Made by a program: the position numbers and the translations under genes. A stretch of 43,250 bases of DNA from Antrodiella citrinella (taxonomy: Eukaryota; Basidiomycota; Agaricomycetes; Polyporales; Steccherinaceae), in assembly GCA_004802725.1 (NCBI GenBank), contig SGPM01000059.1, forward strand, positions 9,438 through 52,687, written 5' to 3'. The notes below the pieces were generated by a model, which searched no databases, had not been told where the DNA came from, and worked only from the letters and a program-made list of their open reading frames with translations. Below are positions 1 to 11,595 of the stretch, in pieces (position 1 is the stretch's first letter; each line of letters begins with the position of its first letter).

Positions 1-1936
1 ACGTCTGGTCTCGTGTGTGTGGCCTGATTCGGTCCATGTCTTCTCGTCCGATGCATGGCGCGAAAATGACGATTCGGGTGGGGTTCGTGCATATCGTGAT
101 GTCTGTAGGGTCTCAAAGTGTGTCGCAGTTTCTCTGGACTGAATCACAAGATCTGATCTGCGTTCTGCAGACCATCAGCCAATGTTGCGCGTACATTTGG
201 ACGCGACTCATACTTTGCACTCCCTGACCACAATGACGAAAACTCTGCCTCTACTTTCCTCCTGTGGCATCCCCAACGTCGATTTGGGTTTTGAAGAGGT
301 TAGATGGGCTGACGATGACGAGCCGTTGGAGGCATGGCAGGCTGTGGATGCCGTTCTGTCACGTCACTACCCCTTCCTCCGTCACCTCAACGTATCACAC
401 CCGAAAAGCTCCTACCGACCAGGAGCTACGTGTATATTCAACCGATACATGTTTTCGCATGCAATCGCAAGGGGCGTCCTCAGGACCAAATGCACGAATG
501 CAGGGTGTATTCATAAGTCCCGGTGAGCAGATAAACTCACTCGTTGGTACTGTTTCTTTGCCTGAGACCGGGCCGTTTCCCGGTTTATCTTTGGTATAGA
601 TCATATCCTCGTCCGCACGAATATGAAGGTGGCGTACGTATCCGCATACGCTGGGTGTCGCGTTGAAAAAGGTTCACATTCTCCTGGCTGCTGTCATGTA
701 ACTACGCGCCAAACGATGACGTCTAGGAAGCTGATCGACTAACCTTCACGCCGTTGGGTACAAGACCAATATGGGTGGGTTATTCTGGTCTGCTCTGAAG
801 CGGGGTTACAGATACTACCTAGGTGCGCAACATATCCCACCCGTCAAAATCTCCCTATTTACCTACTCGCGTGATAGACATCGGTGCATGCCAAATGATC
901 GTAGACGGCAAGATCAAGCTCAAAAACGACGCGCAACTAGAACGGTACACGCCGACACCGTGCAAAGCGCACTCCTCACAGTCATCCCCTACGCACTCTG
1001 TACATTATCTCCAGGCATACATATACAGACGGTAAGTTCTAGGTGACTATACAGACCCCTCTGTATAGCTCTGTATTGACGAGGCTCACTCAGTCCGCCT
1101 AGTAGGTGCTTGAACGCAGTGAATGCGACTCGACGCGTCTGTGGCTGCAAAAGCTGCTGCCGCGTGAGTGCCGCTAAATTCAGATCCGACTGCGCCTTAG
1201 CTGAGATCAAAGTCTCTCGGCCCGTCTCGTAAATCACCGAAAATTCTACTACGGTTTGGGTCTGCCAGTTGAATCAGACTAAAGTTTTGCTGTTTATCGT
1301 GTCGTTCTTGGCTCGACATCTCAGCCAGTAATTGCTGTTCTTTCATACCTTTGGTGCCCTACGACGACTGTTACCTCATGATTTTGACGACGAAGATCGA
1401 CGAGGTGCCAGTCGCTTACCTTGACCGTCACGACTCGGCAAGCTAGCAGATTCTTGCCATCGCGTGGATGCACATCAAGACGAATCGTTGTCGCCTTTCT
1501 TTCTTCGTACTAGCAACAGTCTGTCGCCGAAAACTCTATCTTACAATCTCTGCTTCGTAAGTCGACCACGAGCCTGAAAGCTGCCCACAGATCACGTCTG
1601 GACCCCCGGAGAAGCTGAACTTCGGGTTCAACATGGCTCTATCAGCGCAGGAGATTGGAATTTTGAACGCAAGATCACAAAGAATCCGAAGATTTGTCAG
1701 TGGTCTCGTCTTCATCTTAGTATTCGACGTCGTGCTGTCGGCAAAACCTGGATAACTCACGCTAGCTATCGCGCCTAACCGCTGCGTATGCGTCATGCAT
1801 CAGGACAACCCATAACTCCGAGTCTTTCTTCCTCCGTCATACAGAGCTCAGTGATAGATTCTTTCAATCCTTGCTCTGGTTGGGCGTTTCTGCAGAGTTT
1901 ATAAGATGTTGAACTCGCAATTCCTATTGTGTACCT
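1..1936. other. Region with no supportable gene
   Basis: No open frame here can be tied to a known family and no convincing multi-exon model was found. A frame at about 182-526 (+) gives a leucine- and tryptophan-containing stretch that faintly resembles the C-terminal part of fungal F-box proteins, but it is short, lacks an F-box and has no clear splice partners. The last part (about 1850-1936) is probably the promoter and 5' leader of the P450 gene that follows. Confidence 0.5.
1898..1905 (+). promoter_or_regulatory. TATA-like element upstream of the P450 gene
   Basis: The sequence tttataag lies 32 bases before the ATG of the P450 gene. Position and composition fit a weak TATA-like element, but the spacing to the ATG is short and the transcription start is unknown. 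Confidence 0.3.
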
Positions 1937-3970
1937 ATGGACATGCTCGCTTTTTGCATACTAGCGGTGATCTTCGTACCCGCCTGTGCGTATCTTGCAT
2001 ATCACCGCTACACTCTCTACAAACGCGGAAACCTTCCGCTGCCTCCTGGTCCCAAGGGATGGCCTATCGTGGGGAGTCTGCTCGACATGCCCCAATCCTT
2101 CCACTGGCTCAGATACCACGATTGGCACAAACAGCATGGTACGCCCTTAAATAGCATGACGAATGCCGTCCGCGTCTTCTCACGTTCCTACAGGAAATAT
2201 CGTATCTTTGAATCTTCTCGGTCGCACCATGATCATCATCTCCTCCCCCCAGCTCGTATCTGAGCTCACAGACAAGCGCCACGCATATTACAGCTCACGT
2301 CCCCGCTTTGTGATGGCCACAGAACTCGTGGGATGGGATCAGCTCACGCCTCTCATGCCGACCGACCGACTGTGGAGAGACCATCGAAGGAACTTTGGGA
2401 GGTTGTTTGGAACGAAAATGACGGTGCAGAAGTTTTTTGAGATGGAGGTGGACGCGGCGCGGAGGTTGATGAGGGGTATGCTCAGAAAGCCTGACGATCT
2501 AGGCGGAAATATCCATCAGTGCGTCTCATCTTCTCCATTTCCCCTATACTGTTGAGCTGGAAGTGTCTTACGCATGATGAATCGCAGCTGGGCTGCCTCT
2601 CTGACTCTGAAAATCGCTTATGGCTACGAAAGCAACACCGGGCACGACGACCTCATTGAGCTCGTCGATGAAGTCATGAACCAATTCAACACTCTACTCA
2701 GTGATAATAACGCCACTTTGGTCGACTTTATTCCTTGGCTAAGATTCATGCCGGCTTGGGTACCCGGGGCCGGGTTCCAGCGCAGAGCGAAGTATTATAG
2801 GGAGTCACTTAGGAAAATGATCGACGTGCCGTTCGATATGGTAAAAGAACGACTGGTATGTTTCAATTTAGTACTTGTCTTTGCGTCGTCTCTGAAACCG
2901 TTGAGGTGGTAAGAAAGCGGGCACTGCAAGTCAGAGCTTTACTGTCGACCTGCTCGACGCAGACGAGTACAACGACGAGAAAGAATTCGCTGTCAAGACG
3001 AGCGCTGCTGCGATCTACGCTGGCGGCGCGGACACTGTGAGCCTTCCTATCTAATGCATCCACGGAACACACTCAAACGTGTATTCCAGACTGCCGGAAC
3101 AATGCACGGTCTCCTTCTCCTTCTTATGCTCTACCCCGAAGCTCGTAGGAAAGCCCAAGAAGAACTGGACAGAGTCGTCAGCTCAGACCGGCTCCCTAGT
3201 TACAACGACAGGGAGCAGTTGCCCTTTGTGGAGGCTTGTTTGAAAGAAGCCATGCGCCTCCACACCTTAGTCCCCGTTGGTACGTGTGACGAATCCTATT
3301 TCCCTCATGGAACAGAGTTCGTTAAACATTCGTGCTAGGCGGGCTACGCGTGGCCCTGGAAGACGACGTGCTGGAAGGTTACTTCATCCCCAAAGGCTCT
3401 ATCATTCAACCCAACATATGGTACGTCTAATCTCACATAAGTGGAAAACTTGCGTTCTTGATCTATCCTCCTGCGCAGGGCGATGCTCCATGACCCAAAG
3501 GTATACCCAGACCCATTCGAATTCGTTCCAGAAAGGTGGCTGGTAGAGAACCCACCACCACACCCCCGCGAGATGATGTTCGGATTCGGCAGAAGGTCAG
3601 CAGTCATAACCATACCTTCACCTTTTTATCTGCGTCCATCTTAAAGCTAGACTGCTGATGAGCTTGAACGTGGATAGGATCTGCCCCGGAATGCTGCTCG
3701 CCGACGCCTCTATCTGGATCGCATGTGCGATGTTCCTCGCGCTGTACGATATTAATCCCGTCAAAGGGAGCCCGACGTTCTTTGATCAGTCGATGACCGG
3801 GAGCCTGGATGGGCAGCCTATCTGGTAAGTTTCCTGTGACACCGGACTTCTTTTGCGTGTGTGCTGATGATGGCGTATGCGCGCGCAGTCACCCGAAGCC
3901 GTTTAAGAGCGAGATCAAGCCTAGGAACGCCAAAGCACAGACTCTCATTTTGTCAATTGATAACGAGTGA
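1937..3970 (+). CDS. Cytochrome P450 monooxygenase, 9 exons
   Basis: A complete microsomal P450 that should insert one oxygen atom into an organic substrate using electrons from NADPH-P450 reductase. Exons are 1937-2138, 2194-2518, 2588-2855, 2914-3036, 3090-3279, 3339-3420, 3479-3595, 3678-3824 and 3889-3970. They sum to 512 codons (511 residues), within the normal P450 length. Residues 1-20 form a hydrophobic ER anchor, followed by the proline-rich hinge LPLPPGPKGWPIVG. The I-helix motif GGADTT is near 302-307, the K-helix ExxR (EAMR) near 359-362, the PERW motif near 414-417, and the heme loop FGFGRRICPG places the Cys ligand near 438. The general look is that of fungal OrdA-type P450s; I cannot assign a CYP family or substrate. 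No reductase, terpene cyclase or polyketide synthase lies nearby, so a biosynthetic cluster is not indicated. Confidence 0.95.
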
Positions 3971-4348
3971 ATGTGGCTTTGACAATTTCATGTACCATAT
4001 CTTGATGAACATTCAACAACGGGAGGCTTTGAAGTCCTATCGTTATTTCGTTGTTTAGGTCGTGTATTAGAGGCTCGTCGTAGGGGGTTGATGTTATGGA
4101 CTGCGTTTGTTTGGCTGGCGATCCACTGGATGGAGTATTGCCTGAGTAACCTCCGTCAGGCATGAATTATGATGTAGAATATACCCAAGACCATGATGGC
4201 ATAATTAGGTGGACCTTTGCGGCGGTGCCCTTCAGTCACCCAGGGTAGAACATGACATTCATAGGTCAACAATATTCAACATAAGAACATGTACATACAA
4301 CAAAAGTACAGTCTCTCCCTCCAGTCCGCTCACCGTCATGACTACGTC
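3971..4348. other. Convergent intergenic region
   Basis: This 378-base stretch separates the 3' ends of the P450 gene (+) and the Rab-GAP gene (-). It should contain both 3' untranslated regions. I see no gene, repeat or clear terminator. Confidence 0.5.
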
Positions 4349-6572
4349 TCACCCCCACACCGAATCCAAGAACCTCTCAGCAGCCCCCACGACGATCGCG
4401 CCCACGAAATGGCCAAACGTCTTCCACTCCCTCGCCCCGACCCCGCCCCCGTGTCTGTGCCTGTCCATCAGCCCGCCGCGATGGAACCCACCGGAGCCGT
4501 ACACAGCCATGGCGACGCCGAGCACGAGCACCGCGCTCGCAACCATCGCTTTTCTGCGGATCGCAAGCGGGAGGGGTTTCCGAAGTCTTCGGCGGGACCG
4601 TTTCTCCCTCCCTTGCTTCTGCACGTCCTTCTCACCGTCCTCAGACGCCGTGTCCCTCTCCTCCGCTTCGTCATCTTCTTTTTTGCGATCGTCTTCGTGC
4701 AGCAGAGCGGGGAGGGGCTGGACGATGAGGTCTGGACGGAGGACCATCCTCTCCGCTTCGTCGTCTTCGGGGAGGTCGTCCGCCGTTTCAGACCACGTGA
4801 ACACCACGCTCTGAGGGCCCATGATCTCCCGCAGCGCGATCGAGGGGTGTGTGGGCGGGTAGACGGCGTAGAGGCTGTCTGCTGCGCGCATGAGGTGCGA
4901 GAGGGAGACTCGAGGACGCGGAGGAGCGGAAGAAGAGGAAGAAGGGGTAGGTGAGGGCGAGCGGGAGGGAGGTGAAGATGCTGGTATCGGTGGAGTGGGT
5001 GAACATGATGGCGGACGCGATACAGTGGACGAGTCCAGGGCAACCTCTGCCGCGTGAGGTTGGTCAGTAGTATGTGGTGAATGGTCGTCGGAAGGGGGAG
5101 CGTCATGCGACCCAGATGCCTCTTCCTGGACATGTAGTTCGTTGTCGTGTATAACGAGAGGAGACGACGCAGCGCGTGAAGCAGAGTCGGGATGGTCTGG
5201 AAGGGAAGCGTCATGCGATACAGACGCCTCCTCATGAATTGGTGTTTCGTCGTTGTCGTGCAGGGCAAGAGGAGACGGCGGTGTCACAGCGCGTGAATCG
5301 GAGTCGAGGTCGTGTGCAGATAGTCCGGTATCGTGCTCTACCATTTCCGAGAGCCTTGCACCCTCGTTGTTTGCATGCACCTCAGCGTCGGCACCTGAAC
5401 CCGCCTTGCTAACATTTTCAGCTTCTCCGTTCACTTCGTCGTCCGTATCTTCACGTATCTCCTCATCACCTTCCTCAAACAAATCTGGTAACCCACTCAG
5501 GATCTGATGTATCATCCCATCCTCGCCTTCCTGCTCCAATGCGACTGCTTCCTCCTTTCTAGACAAGGCAAGCTGAAAATTTGCCACACCATCAGCCGAT
5601 CTCGCAACTGTATAAGGTCCGCGAAAATGCTCACTGCAGCTGCGAGATAGACAACATGTACGGGCGGTCGACACAATAAATAGTCAAATATGTGCTGGAT
5701 GAGGGGTAAGGTGGGTATGTCGTGTGAGAAGAGGGTGAGGATGCTGGAGAGCGCAAAGTAGGGAAGCGGGGATGTCCTAGTCGCCGTATCAAATCTCGTT
5801 CGTAGTGAGACAACACCGCTACTCACTTGATCATCAGCGCAGCGAATTCGGGGTCTGCGAGGGTGAGGACGCGTCTGAGCACACTACACCGCACCTCGTG
5901 AGTGTCAGAATCATATGCAAACGGGATGGGTACACACTGTAAGAGTCCGACAACAGGCTCGAGCGTCGCCCCCATCGAATCCCGCACCCTCTGCAAACTC
6001 AACTTCTCCGCGCACACGAGCTGCACCTCTGGCGGAAGGGTGAGGAACAGCACCGAGACGATGTCGTGGTATCCCTGGGGGCCATCAACACCATCAACAC
6101 CCCACTGGCAGCATCCGTGAAAACAAGGACGTACCTGGAAGTAGCTCAGCGCGGGTCGCCGGCGGAATACGGACACGACGAGGTCGTGCAGCGCGTGCTG
6201 GTGGTCCGCACGTGCATGATCACTTTCTGCCTCTCAGGTAACCCTCGTCAGTCGACTGTCTAGACTCGCACCACGCACCACTGTACACTCACTGGGTATA
6301 AGACGAAACTGCGGTCGGTGTCCAGTCGGATTTGGCGTTCGTCTTGGTGCTCTGGCTGTGTAGGCGTGAGGTCTGACTCGGGTGGTGGTAGTATTGATGG
6401 AGAAACACGCAGAAGTTGAAGCCTGCACGATACTGGTTGAGCAGATCCCGTATGTCGGATGTCGTTTCAGCACTCACCAAAGCGAGACACGTCGCGTGCC
6501 GAACCCTCCTGGGCGTACACTCAGCTCTCGCAGGTCATTCCATAATATTGACGAGTTTTCAAGCGAGTCCAT
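4349..6572 (-). CDS. Rab GTPase-activating protein of the TBC1D20/Gyp8 type
   Basis: A TBC-domain protein expected to accelerate GTP hydrolysis by Rab1/Ypt1-type GTPases in ER-Golgi traffic. Seven exons (6572-6478, 6422-6293, 6230-6135, 6074-5938, 5883-5827, 5776-5635, 5572-4349) close to 627 codons, 626 residues. Both catalytic fingers are visible. The IxxDxxR motif (IRLDTDR) is at about 63-69 and YxQ (YFQ) at about 105-107, followed by GYHDIVSVLFLTLP, a signature of the TBC1D20/Gyp8 branch. The last exon is very large and encodes a long Glu/Asp-, Ser- and Pro-rich stretch. It ends in a hydrophobic segment near residues 561-581, which fits the membrane tail known in Gyp8 and TBC1D20. The ATG at 6572 was chosen because it is the first in-frame Met and sits directly before the conserved LRELSVRPGGFG segment. 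A partial inverted copy of this first exon lies at 10500-10663. Confidence 0.93.
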
Positions 6573-6926
6573 CCACACAAAAGAGGACCGAGTATGCAAG
6601 AGGATTCGTGAGGTATCACGTCGGATAAGTTAGTGTACGGTGCGGAGAGAAACTGCAGGCATGGAGGAGCTCGTCGGTAACACCCGGCCACTACTCGCGA
6701 TAAGATAAGATCCAGGCGATCTGTCTCCGTTCAACTTCTCAAAAAATCATTCTCAAAGTTCAAAGCATCGCGAACAGCGTTGCAGAAAGAGAAAATGAGC
6801 AGCTACATAATACATCCCATCCGAGGATGGGGAGAGGGCGTGTCGAGGTCGTACATAAACGTAGCAAGTAAGATTATGGGATGTATCGGTACACGTGTAC
6901 GCGTCGAGTGAGAACGTGCGGAGCGA
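6573..6926. other. Intergenic region upstream of the Rab-GAP gene
   Basis: This 354-base spacer lies between the stop of the sugar transporter and the start of the Rab-GAP gene, both on the minus strand. It should hold the transporter 3' end and the Rab-GAP promoter. The part next to the gene (6573 to about 6640) is also recognisable in the inverted copy near 10500-10570. Nothing else is apparent. Confidence 0.5.
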
Positions 6927-8886
6927 TCATGCTTTTTCGGGATAGTCGTGGTCCTGAGAGTCGGTCTACAAAGCCAAAATGAGTGACGAAAGTGCGGGCG
7001 AGTCTGTTCATACACACCTCCTTGCCAACGACATCCTTGAGTGTCTTCTTCCCGACGTCCCTCTTGATATTCCACGCCGTGAACACATGTCCCTGGTTGA
7101 ATACCTCCTCGATCTCCTCCAGCGTCCGCCCCGCCGTTTCAGGGAAGCAGAAGAAGATGTGGATGAACGCCGCAAAGTTGAACGTCCCGAAGATGAAGTA
7201 CGTCTTGTACGCAATCGTCGCCAGGCCCGGCGGGACGGCCCATGCCAGCGCAAAGTTGAACAGCCAGTTCGTGGCCGTCGCCACCGAGACGGCTTTGGCG
7301 CGCACGCGCATCGGGAAGATCTCCGCGGGGTACGTCCACGAGACGGGGCCCATCGTGATCGCGAACGAGCAGACGAAGAGGTACGAGCAGACGATCACAC
7401 CCTTGGTGACGCTGTCGTGGCCCGTAATCACCCACACCGGGGCACCATCCACGACGCCCCATTCTCCGAACCCGCCTTGCAGCCCACCGACGAGCATGAG
7501 CCAGAAGCCCATTAAGAGCGTGCCTGCGAGGAGAAGAGGGCGGCGGCCCCATTTATCGATGTAGATGATTGCGGGGACTGTGTGGGTTTGTCAGATGTCA
7601 GACAACGGGTATATGCGAGGATTCTTACCGGTGAACACCACATTGAGGACATACTGGACGGAGTCCGCGATGAGGTTGCCGCGACGACCTGTAAGACCTG
7701 CCCCTTGGAAGACGTAGACGATGTAGTACCTGCAGATAGACACTCAGTACACGGATATTGAATCTACTTGGCAGCACGTACATCATGATGTTCATTCCGG
7801 ACAGCTGACTCCACATCTGCAACGCGCACCCGAGACCGACACGGCGGAAGATACCAGGCTTGATGAGATCGAGGTAGGACTTGGCACCCTCCGTACGCTC
7901 GAAGTGGACTTGCTCTCTGATTTCAGCGAATTCGAGCTGGACGAGCTCGTCGTCCGCGTTTCCGCCGCCGTGCAGGTCGGCGAGAATAGTCAACGCCTCT
8001 TCTTCGCGGTTGTTGTCCATGAGCCAACGAGGACTCTGTGCAGGATGTTCGGAACGACACAAAAAAGAAACTGATGGGGACGTACCTCAGGGAAGACTAA
8101 CATACCCAAAGACAGAATGATAGCAGGGATCATCTGGAGACCCCATGGAATACGGAAAGAGGCGACGCCGTTGATGTAGGAACATCCAAACTGGATGAAA
8201 TACTGAAGGAGGATACCCCAAGTGACCGACCATTGTTGCATGGAGACGATACGACCACGAATCGCGGGAGCTGTGATCTCGGATTGGTAGAGCGGGACAG
8301 AGGCGGATGCGAGACCGACGGCGAGACCAGAGATGACACGACCGACAACGAGCATACCGCGATCCTGATGGCGCAGGTGAGTCTTTGTGAATACAAAATG
8401 ACAAGACGAGTTGGACGTACGACTGCGGCGCACTGGAGGATACTGCCGACGACCCAGACCCACCCGGAGATGATGATGCTCTTCTTCCGCCCGATCTTGT
8501 CGGCGAGGTAGCTGACGATGAGGGCACCGACGAGCGAGCCGGCGGGCATGGCTGCGACGATGGCGCCTTGGGCGTTGGACCCGGGGTTGCCAAACTGGTT
8601 CTTGTATGCATTGTTCTGAAGCAAGCTACAGAGATGTCCGGAGAAGCACGATGAGGGGGACTCACGTTGAGGACAGCGGACATGGACGAGATGTCCAGAC
8701 CGAAGAGGCCTCCGCCGATACATGCGAACGAGCCGACAATGTACTGTCAACGCCGATACGATCAGTTGCGTCCTATCATTGAGACAGATATGCGTACCGG
8801 GTTGGAGGCGATGGCGGCGTTATACTAATGGTTGTCGGTCAGCTAGTTTTTCGCACGTGGAAAATATGACGCACCCCTTTACCCAT
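6927..8886 (-). CDS. MFS sugar transporter (sugar porter family)
   Basis: A 12-helix sugar:proton symporter or facilitator of the plasma membrane, probably for hexoses or related sugars. Nine exons (8886-8875, 8824-8798, 8743-8666, 8615-8421, 8364-8086, 8035-7782, 7729-7629, 7577-7018, 6965-6927) give 515 codons, 514 residues, the usual family length. Sugar-porter signatures are present: LADKIGRKKS after helix 2, GRVISGLAVG and LYQSEITAPAIRG in helices 4-5, PESPRWL before the central loop, QLSGMNIMMYY in helix 7, the second-half RRPLLL motif, and PETAGRTLEEIEEVF after helix 12. The first exon has only four codons (MGKG). The last exon supplies a 12-residue acidic tail after a 52-base intron; reading through that intron would give a different and less plausible tail. 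The substrate cannot be decided from sequence alone. Confidence 0.94.
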
Positions 8887-10044
8887 GTTGACTCTGTCGA
8901 TGTGTGCTACGAGGGAACGAAGCAGAGGGGAACCTTGGGAGAAAGGACACAAGTCGAGAAAACCCAGATGCGCATGCACACCAGAGTTTAAGAACCCTCC
9001 ACGACCAGACGGCCCGTGAAAAGCTTGGGTGCCCCCGTGAGGTCGGAGCCGCCATTCTGAGAAGAATCTGCGTTCAGACGGAGGTCATACGACCGCTGTG
9101 GAGAAAAGAAGTTTGATCAGAGACAGATTAGAAAGAACACGAGAACACGAACACCCCATATCCTGCGTCGTCTTTGGCCTAAATATCTATCAAAGAGTCA
9201 CGGGGCAACCTGGGGTTGGGCTACGAGCAGATGGCCTTTCGTGGTGGCGATCAAACCCATCAAACGAGTTTATCGGTGTTTAGCGCTCGACCCGATGCGG
9301 TGCCACAACGTCCGCTCAAGGTAGATCCACCTCTCGTGGGACGTACAAACCAGTGGACCATGATGCATCTCACTCGTTGTCGATCAATAAGACGAGAGTT
9401 CTCGCTTTCGCTTTTCTAGGCCTGATTCATCCACTCTTGAACGACTTCCTTCACAGGCACGATGAGGCTGACCCTCGTACTCAAAAACAACCCTAGAGGC
9501 TCACCAAATAGACTGTTCATCCGATCCACCGGTACCGGTCTTAGGTTGAACATCAAACACGGCGAGGGAACGTCGTCCCTGTGACTCAGATGGATGCATT
9601 CGCGAGAAGCAATCCAGACCTAAGCCGGGAACGACGAAGGAACCCGCTATGTACCTTCTGCCAATTCAAAAGGTGTGGTGGCGGCTTCCGTCTCTGGTAC
9701 AAAGCGTCGGCTGCGTCGCCCTTTGCAGGAAGACAGGCCAGGAAAGCAAATCTTCCAGCCGTATCTATGACCAGGGTGCCTGCCCATGTTGGAACAGACA
9801 ATGTTGTCCGAACCTCGGAACAGAGCTTGTCTATTGAACGTAAGGACGGAAAGACGATGAAGTTTGGAGGAAGACATACCGTATTGGGCATGCCACGTTT
9901 AGCAAGTGGAAGATACGGAGTACGGAGAAGAGATCGCCGATTGTGCTCGAGACCTTGCTGCGTTTACACGGTGCGAGCAGGGAGTATACGAGGTACATAC
10001 GTGGCAATGTGACGATCACCGCAGATGCGGGAATCCAGAACATG
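8887..10044. other. Region with no supportable gene
   Basis: Between the sugar transporter start and the truncated membrane-protein fragment I find only short open frames without family resemblance or splice support. The right-most few hundred bases could include the 3' untranslated region of the fragment that ends at 10045. The left part should contain the transporter promoter. Confidence 0.45.
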
Positions 10045-10500
10045 TCACCGAAAGGATACACTAGAGACAGACTCGGAAGGCTCATCTTTGTTCTAACGGT
10101 TAGTACAAGAAACGCACGAATAGAGCGACCAAGCCAGGCCTGAGTCACTTGGAGCTGGTCGCGGATGATGACGCGAGCGGTAATCTCCATGATACGCAAG
10201 ACCATGAGACTTGTGAGAGGTGGGATACGTATGAAGACGAAGACCAAACCACTGACGAACCAAGGATTCGCCGTGATCTGATCTTCGAACTTTGTCACCG
10301 TCGCCTCTTTCTGAGCTCAGTTCGACCACTGCGGTGGTGAATCTCTGCGATACGTGAGCCATACATGGAGGTCGACTCACGAAGCAGACATTGCAACCTC
10401 GAGCATGGTGGTGACAGACTTTACGGAAATGGACGATTATGTAGATGGTCAAGTAGAAAGAAAGAAAGACACAAGCGCTAAGTAAAAGCGATCTATCTTA
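10045..10500 (-). pseudogene. 5'-truncated multi-exon membrane-protein gene fragment
   Basis: Three exons can be joined in frame: up to 10381 at the 5' side, then 10310-10149 and 10092-10045, with introns 10311-10380 and 10093-10148. The first exon encodes a hydrophobic segment (LLLSACVFLSFYLTIYIIV) followed by a His/Cys-rich turn. The second encodes another hydrophobic stretch (WFVSGLVFVFIRIPPL) and a basic region. The last adds a Ser-rich tail ending in a normal stop. There is no start codon: an in-frame stop lies just upstream of the first hydrophobic segment, and immediately beyond it starts the inverted copy of the Rab-GAP exon. This looks like the C-terminal end of a polytopic membrane protein cut off by a rearrangement. 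An acceptor-like AG near 10493 leaves open that upstream exons exist, but I found none. I do not recognise the family. Confidence 0.55.
10456..10470 (+). repeat. Short GAAA microsatellite
   Basis: A run of about three to four gaaa/aaag units, which on the minus strand is part of the hydrophobic-coding exon of the truncated membrane-protein fragment. Confidence 0.4.
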
Positions 10501-10663
10501 TCGCGGCTCACCATATGATCCATATCTCACGAATTTTTCAAATACTCGCTCCTCTCTCGTGTGGATGGACTCGTCAATACTGTTACCATGGAATAACCTG
10601 CGAGAGTTGAGTGTACGCCCAGGAGGGCTCGGCACGCGACGTGTCTCTTTTTGGTGAGTGCTA
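10500..10663 (+). pseudogene. Inverted partial copy of the Rab-GAP first exon
   Basis: The plus strand here matches the minus-strand start of the Rab-GAP gene (about 6640-6468): upstream leader, ATGGACTCG start, the exon encoding the LRELSVRPGG-type segment, and the GTGAGTGCT intron donor. Between the start and the conserved part it lacks about 9-12 bases and carries substitutions. Similarity stops shortly after the donor, so the TBC catalytic exons are absent. It is an inverted, non-functional duplicate of roughly 160 bases, about 4 kb from its parent. It directly abuts the truncated membrane-protein fragment, suggesting both ends were created in the same rearrangement. Confidence 0.85.
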
Positions 10664-10764
10664 ATAAAACAAGTATAGATAGTACAGTCGAACGCGCTAT
10701 AGAGGTATGAAATTGTCTCTGCACCATACTATGATCAGCTCGTCCGAGTCCACAGACCGGATCC

Positions 10765-11595
10765 TTAGACCACAACACAGATATCAAGGATAGTCTGAGT
10801 GGGAGGCTCTTCGCCTAAGAAGAACAGGAACACAGTTCCTTCTGCATCTGGGTCTGTGATTAAACTGATTACGGACCCCGTCCACGAACTCTGATCTTCT
10901 GTTGCTGCTATGTGAATATACGTAGGGTACAGATGATGATGGACATACTATATCCCTCTTTCTCAAAATCGCCCAAGAAACACCGTCTTTTCCCGTTCGC
11001 TTCTGAGAACGTTCTCAGAGACGACTTGATGCCCTGGGAATAGTCGACCCTCTTGCCAACGTTCATCGTGACAGGCCCGACAAAATCAACGGATACAGCC
11101 AGGTATATGTCTGTGGTGAGCCCACTGCATATGGTGAGATGGCAAGGGGTACTCGGGGTCGTGTGCTGTCGTCAACCAAGTTCCGTCTGAGATTATTCGG
11201 AGAGTCCGACCAAGATTTGAAACACGTACAAGATTGATACGGTGCTCGAGAGCAAAGAAACCGACTCCCTTCACCTCCACGACCGCACGCTGAGGCCGCC
11301 GACTCGAAGAAGTCGCAGTCACATCTGAGTCTTTGTCCCGGCTGACGACCCATATATCCGCTACGATGCCTCTCTTTGATTCAATGTACAGATTCTTCCT
11401 GACAGCGTCACCGCTGCCTTCACGCGCAAGAATGTCGTCAGGCACTTCCAACGAGGGATCGATGACATATGTGCCTGTGATTCCCTTGCTGTGGAAGATA
11501 TGCTGGTAGTTCGCGGGAGGTGTCTCGGGAGGGGAAGCCGTCGCTGTAGTTCCTTTTTGCAAGGAGTACGGGGGAGGAGCTTGTCGCGGTGTCAT
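10765..11595 (-). CDS. DUF7330 domain protein
   Basis: A small protein of the basidiomycete DUF7330 family, whose function is unknown. Three exons (11595-11230, 11165-10949, 10907-10765) close to 242 codons, 241 residues. Family features are the KGITGTYVIDPSLEVPDDIL segment near residues 36-55, RKNLYIESKRGIVADIWVV near 66-84, DIYLAVSVDFVGPVTM in exon 2, the TFSEANGKRRCFLGDF stretch, and a C-terminal beta-rich GSVISLITDPDAEGTVFLFF segment. The N-terminus is Pro/Ser/Thr-rich and has no signal peptide. For intron 1 the nearer AG runs into a stop; the acceptor ending at 11166 restores the frame and the conserved residues. Intron 2 is only 41 bases. A decayed tandem copy lies upstream at 11880-12620. 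Confidence 0.82.

Noticed and set aside
4209..4954. Long plus-strand frames opposite the Rab-GAP last exon
   Set aside because: They mirror the Ser/Pro- and Glu-rich coding strand, have no family match, and the minus strand carries a continuous spliced TBC gene.
6979..7564. Plus-strand frames of about 180-190 codons over the sugar transporter
   Set aside because: Arg/His-rich composition typical of antisense reading; the minus strand encodes conserved transporter motifs through the same bases.
1937..8886. Secondary-metabolite cluster (P450 plus transporter)
   Set aside because: No backbone synthase, cyclase, or pathway regulator is present, and the genes between them are for trafficking. 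Proximity alone is not enough.
11086..11165. DUF7330 gene looked broken by a stop after the first intron
   Set aside because: The nearer acceptor leads to a stop, but the acceptor ending at 11166 gives a clean frame and the conserved residues, so the gene is intact.
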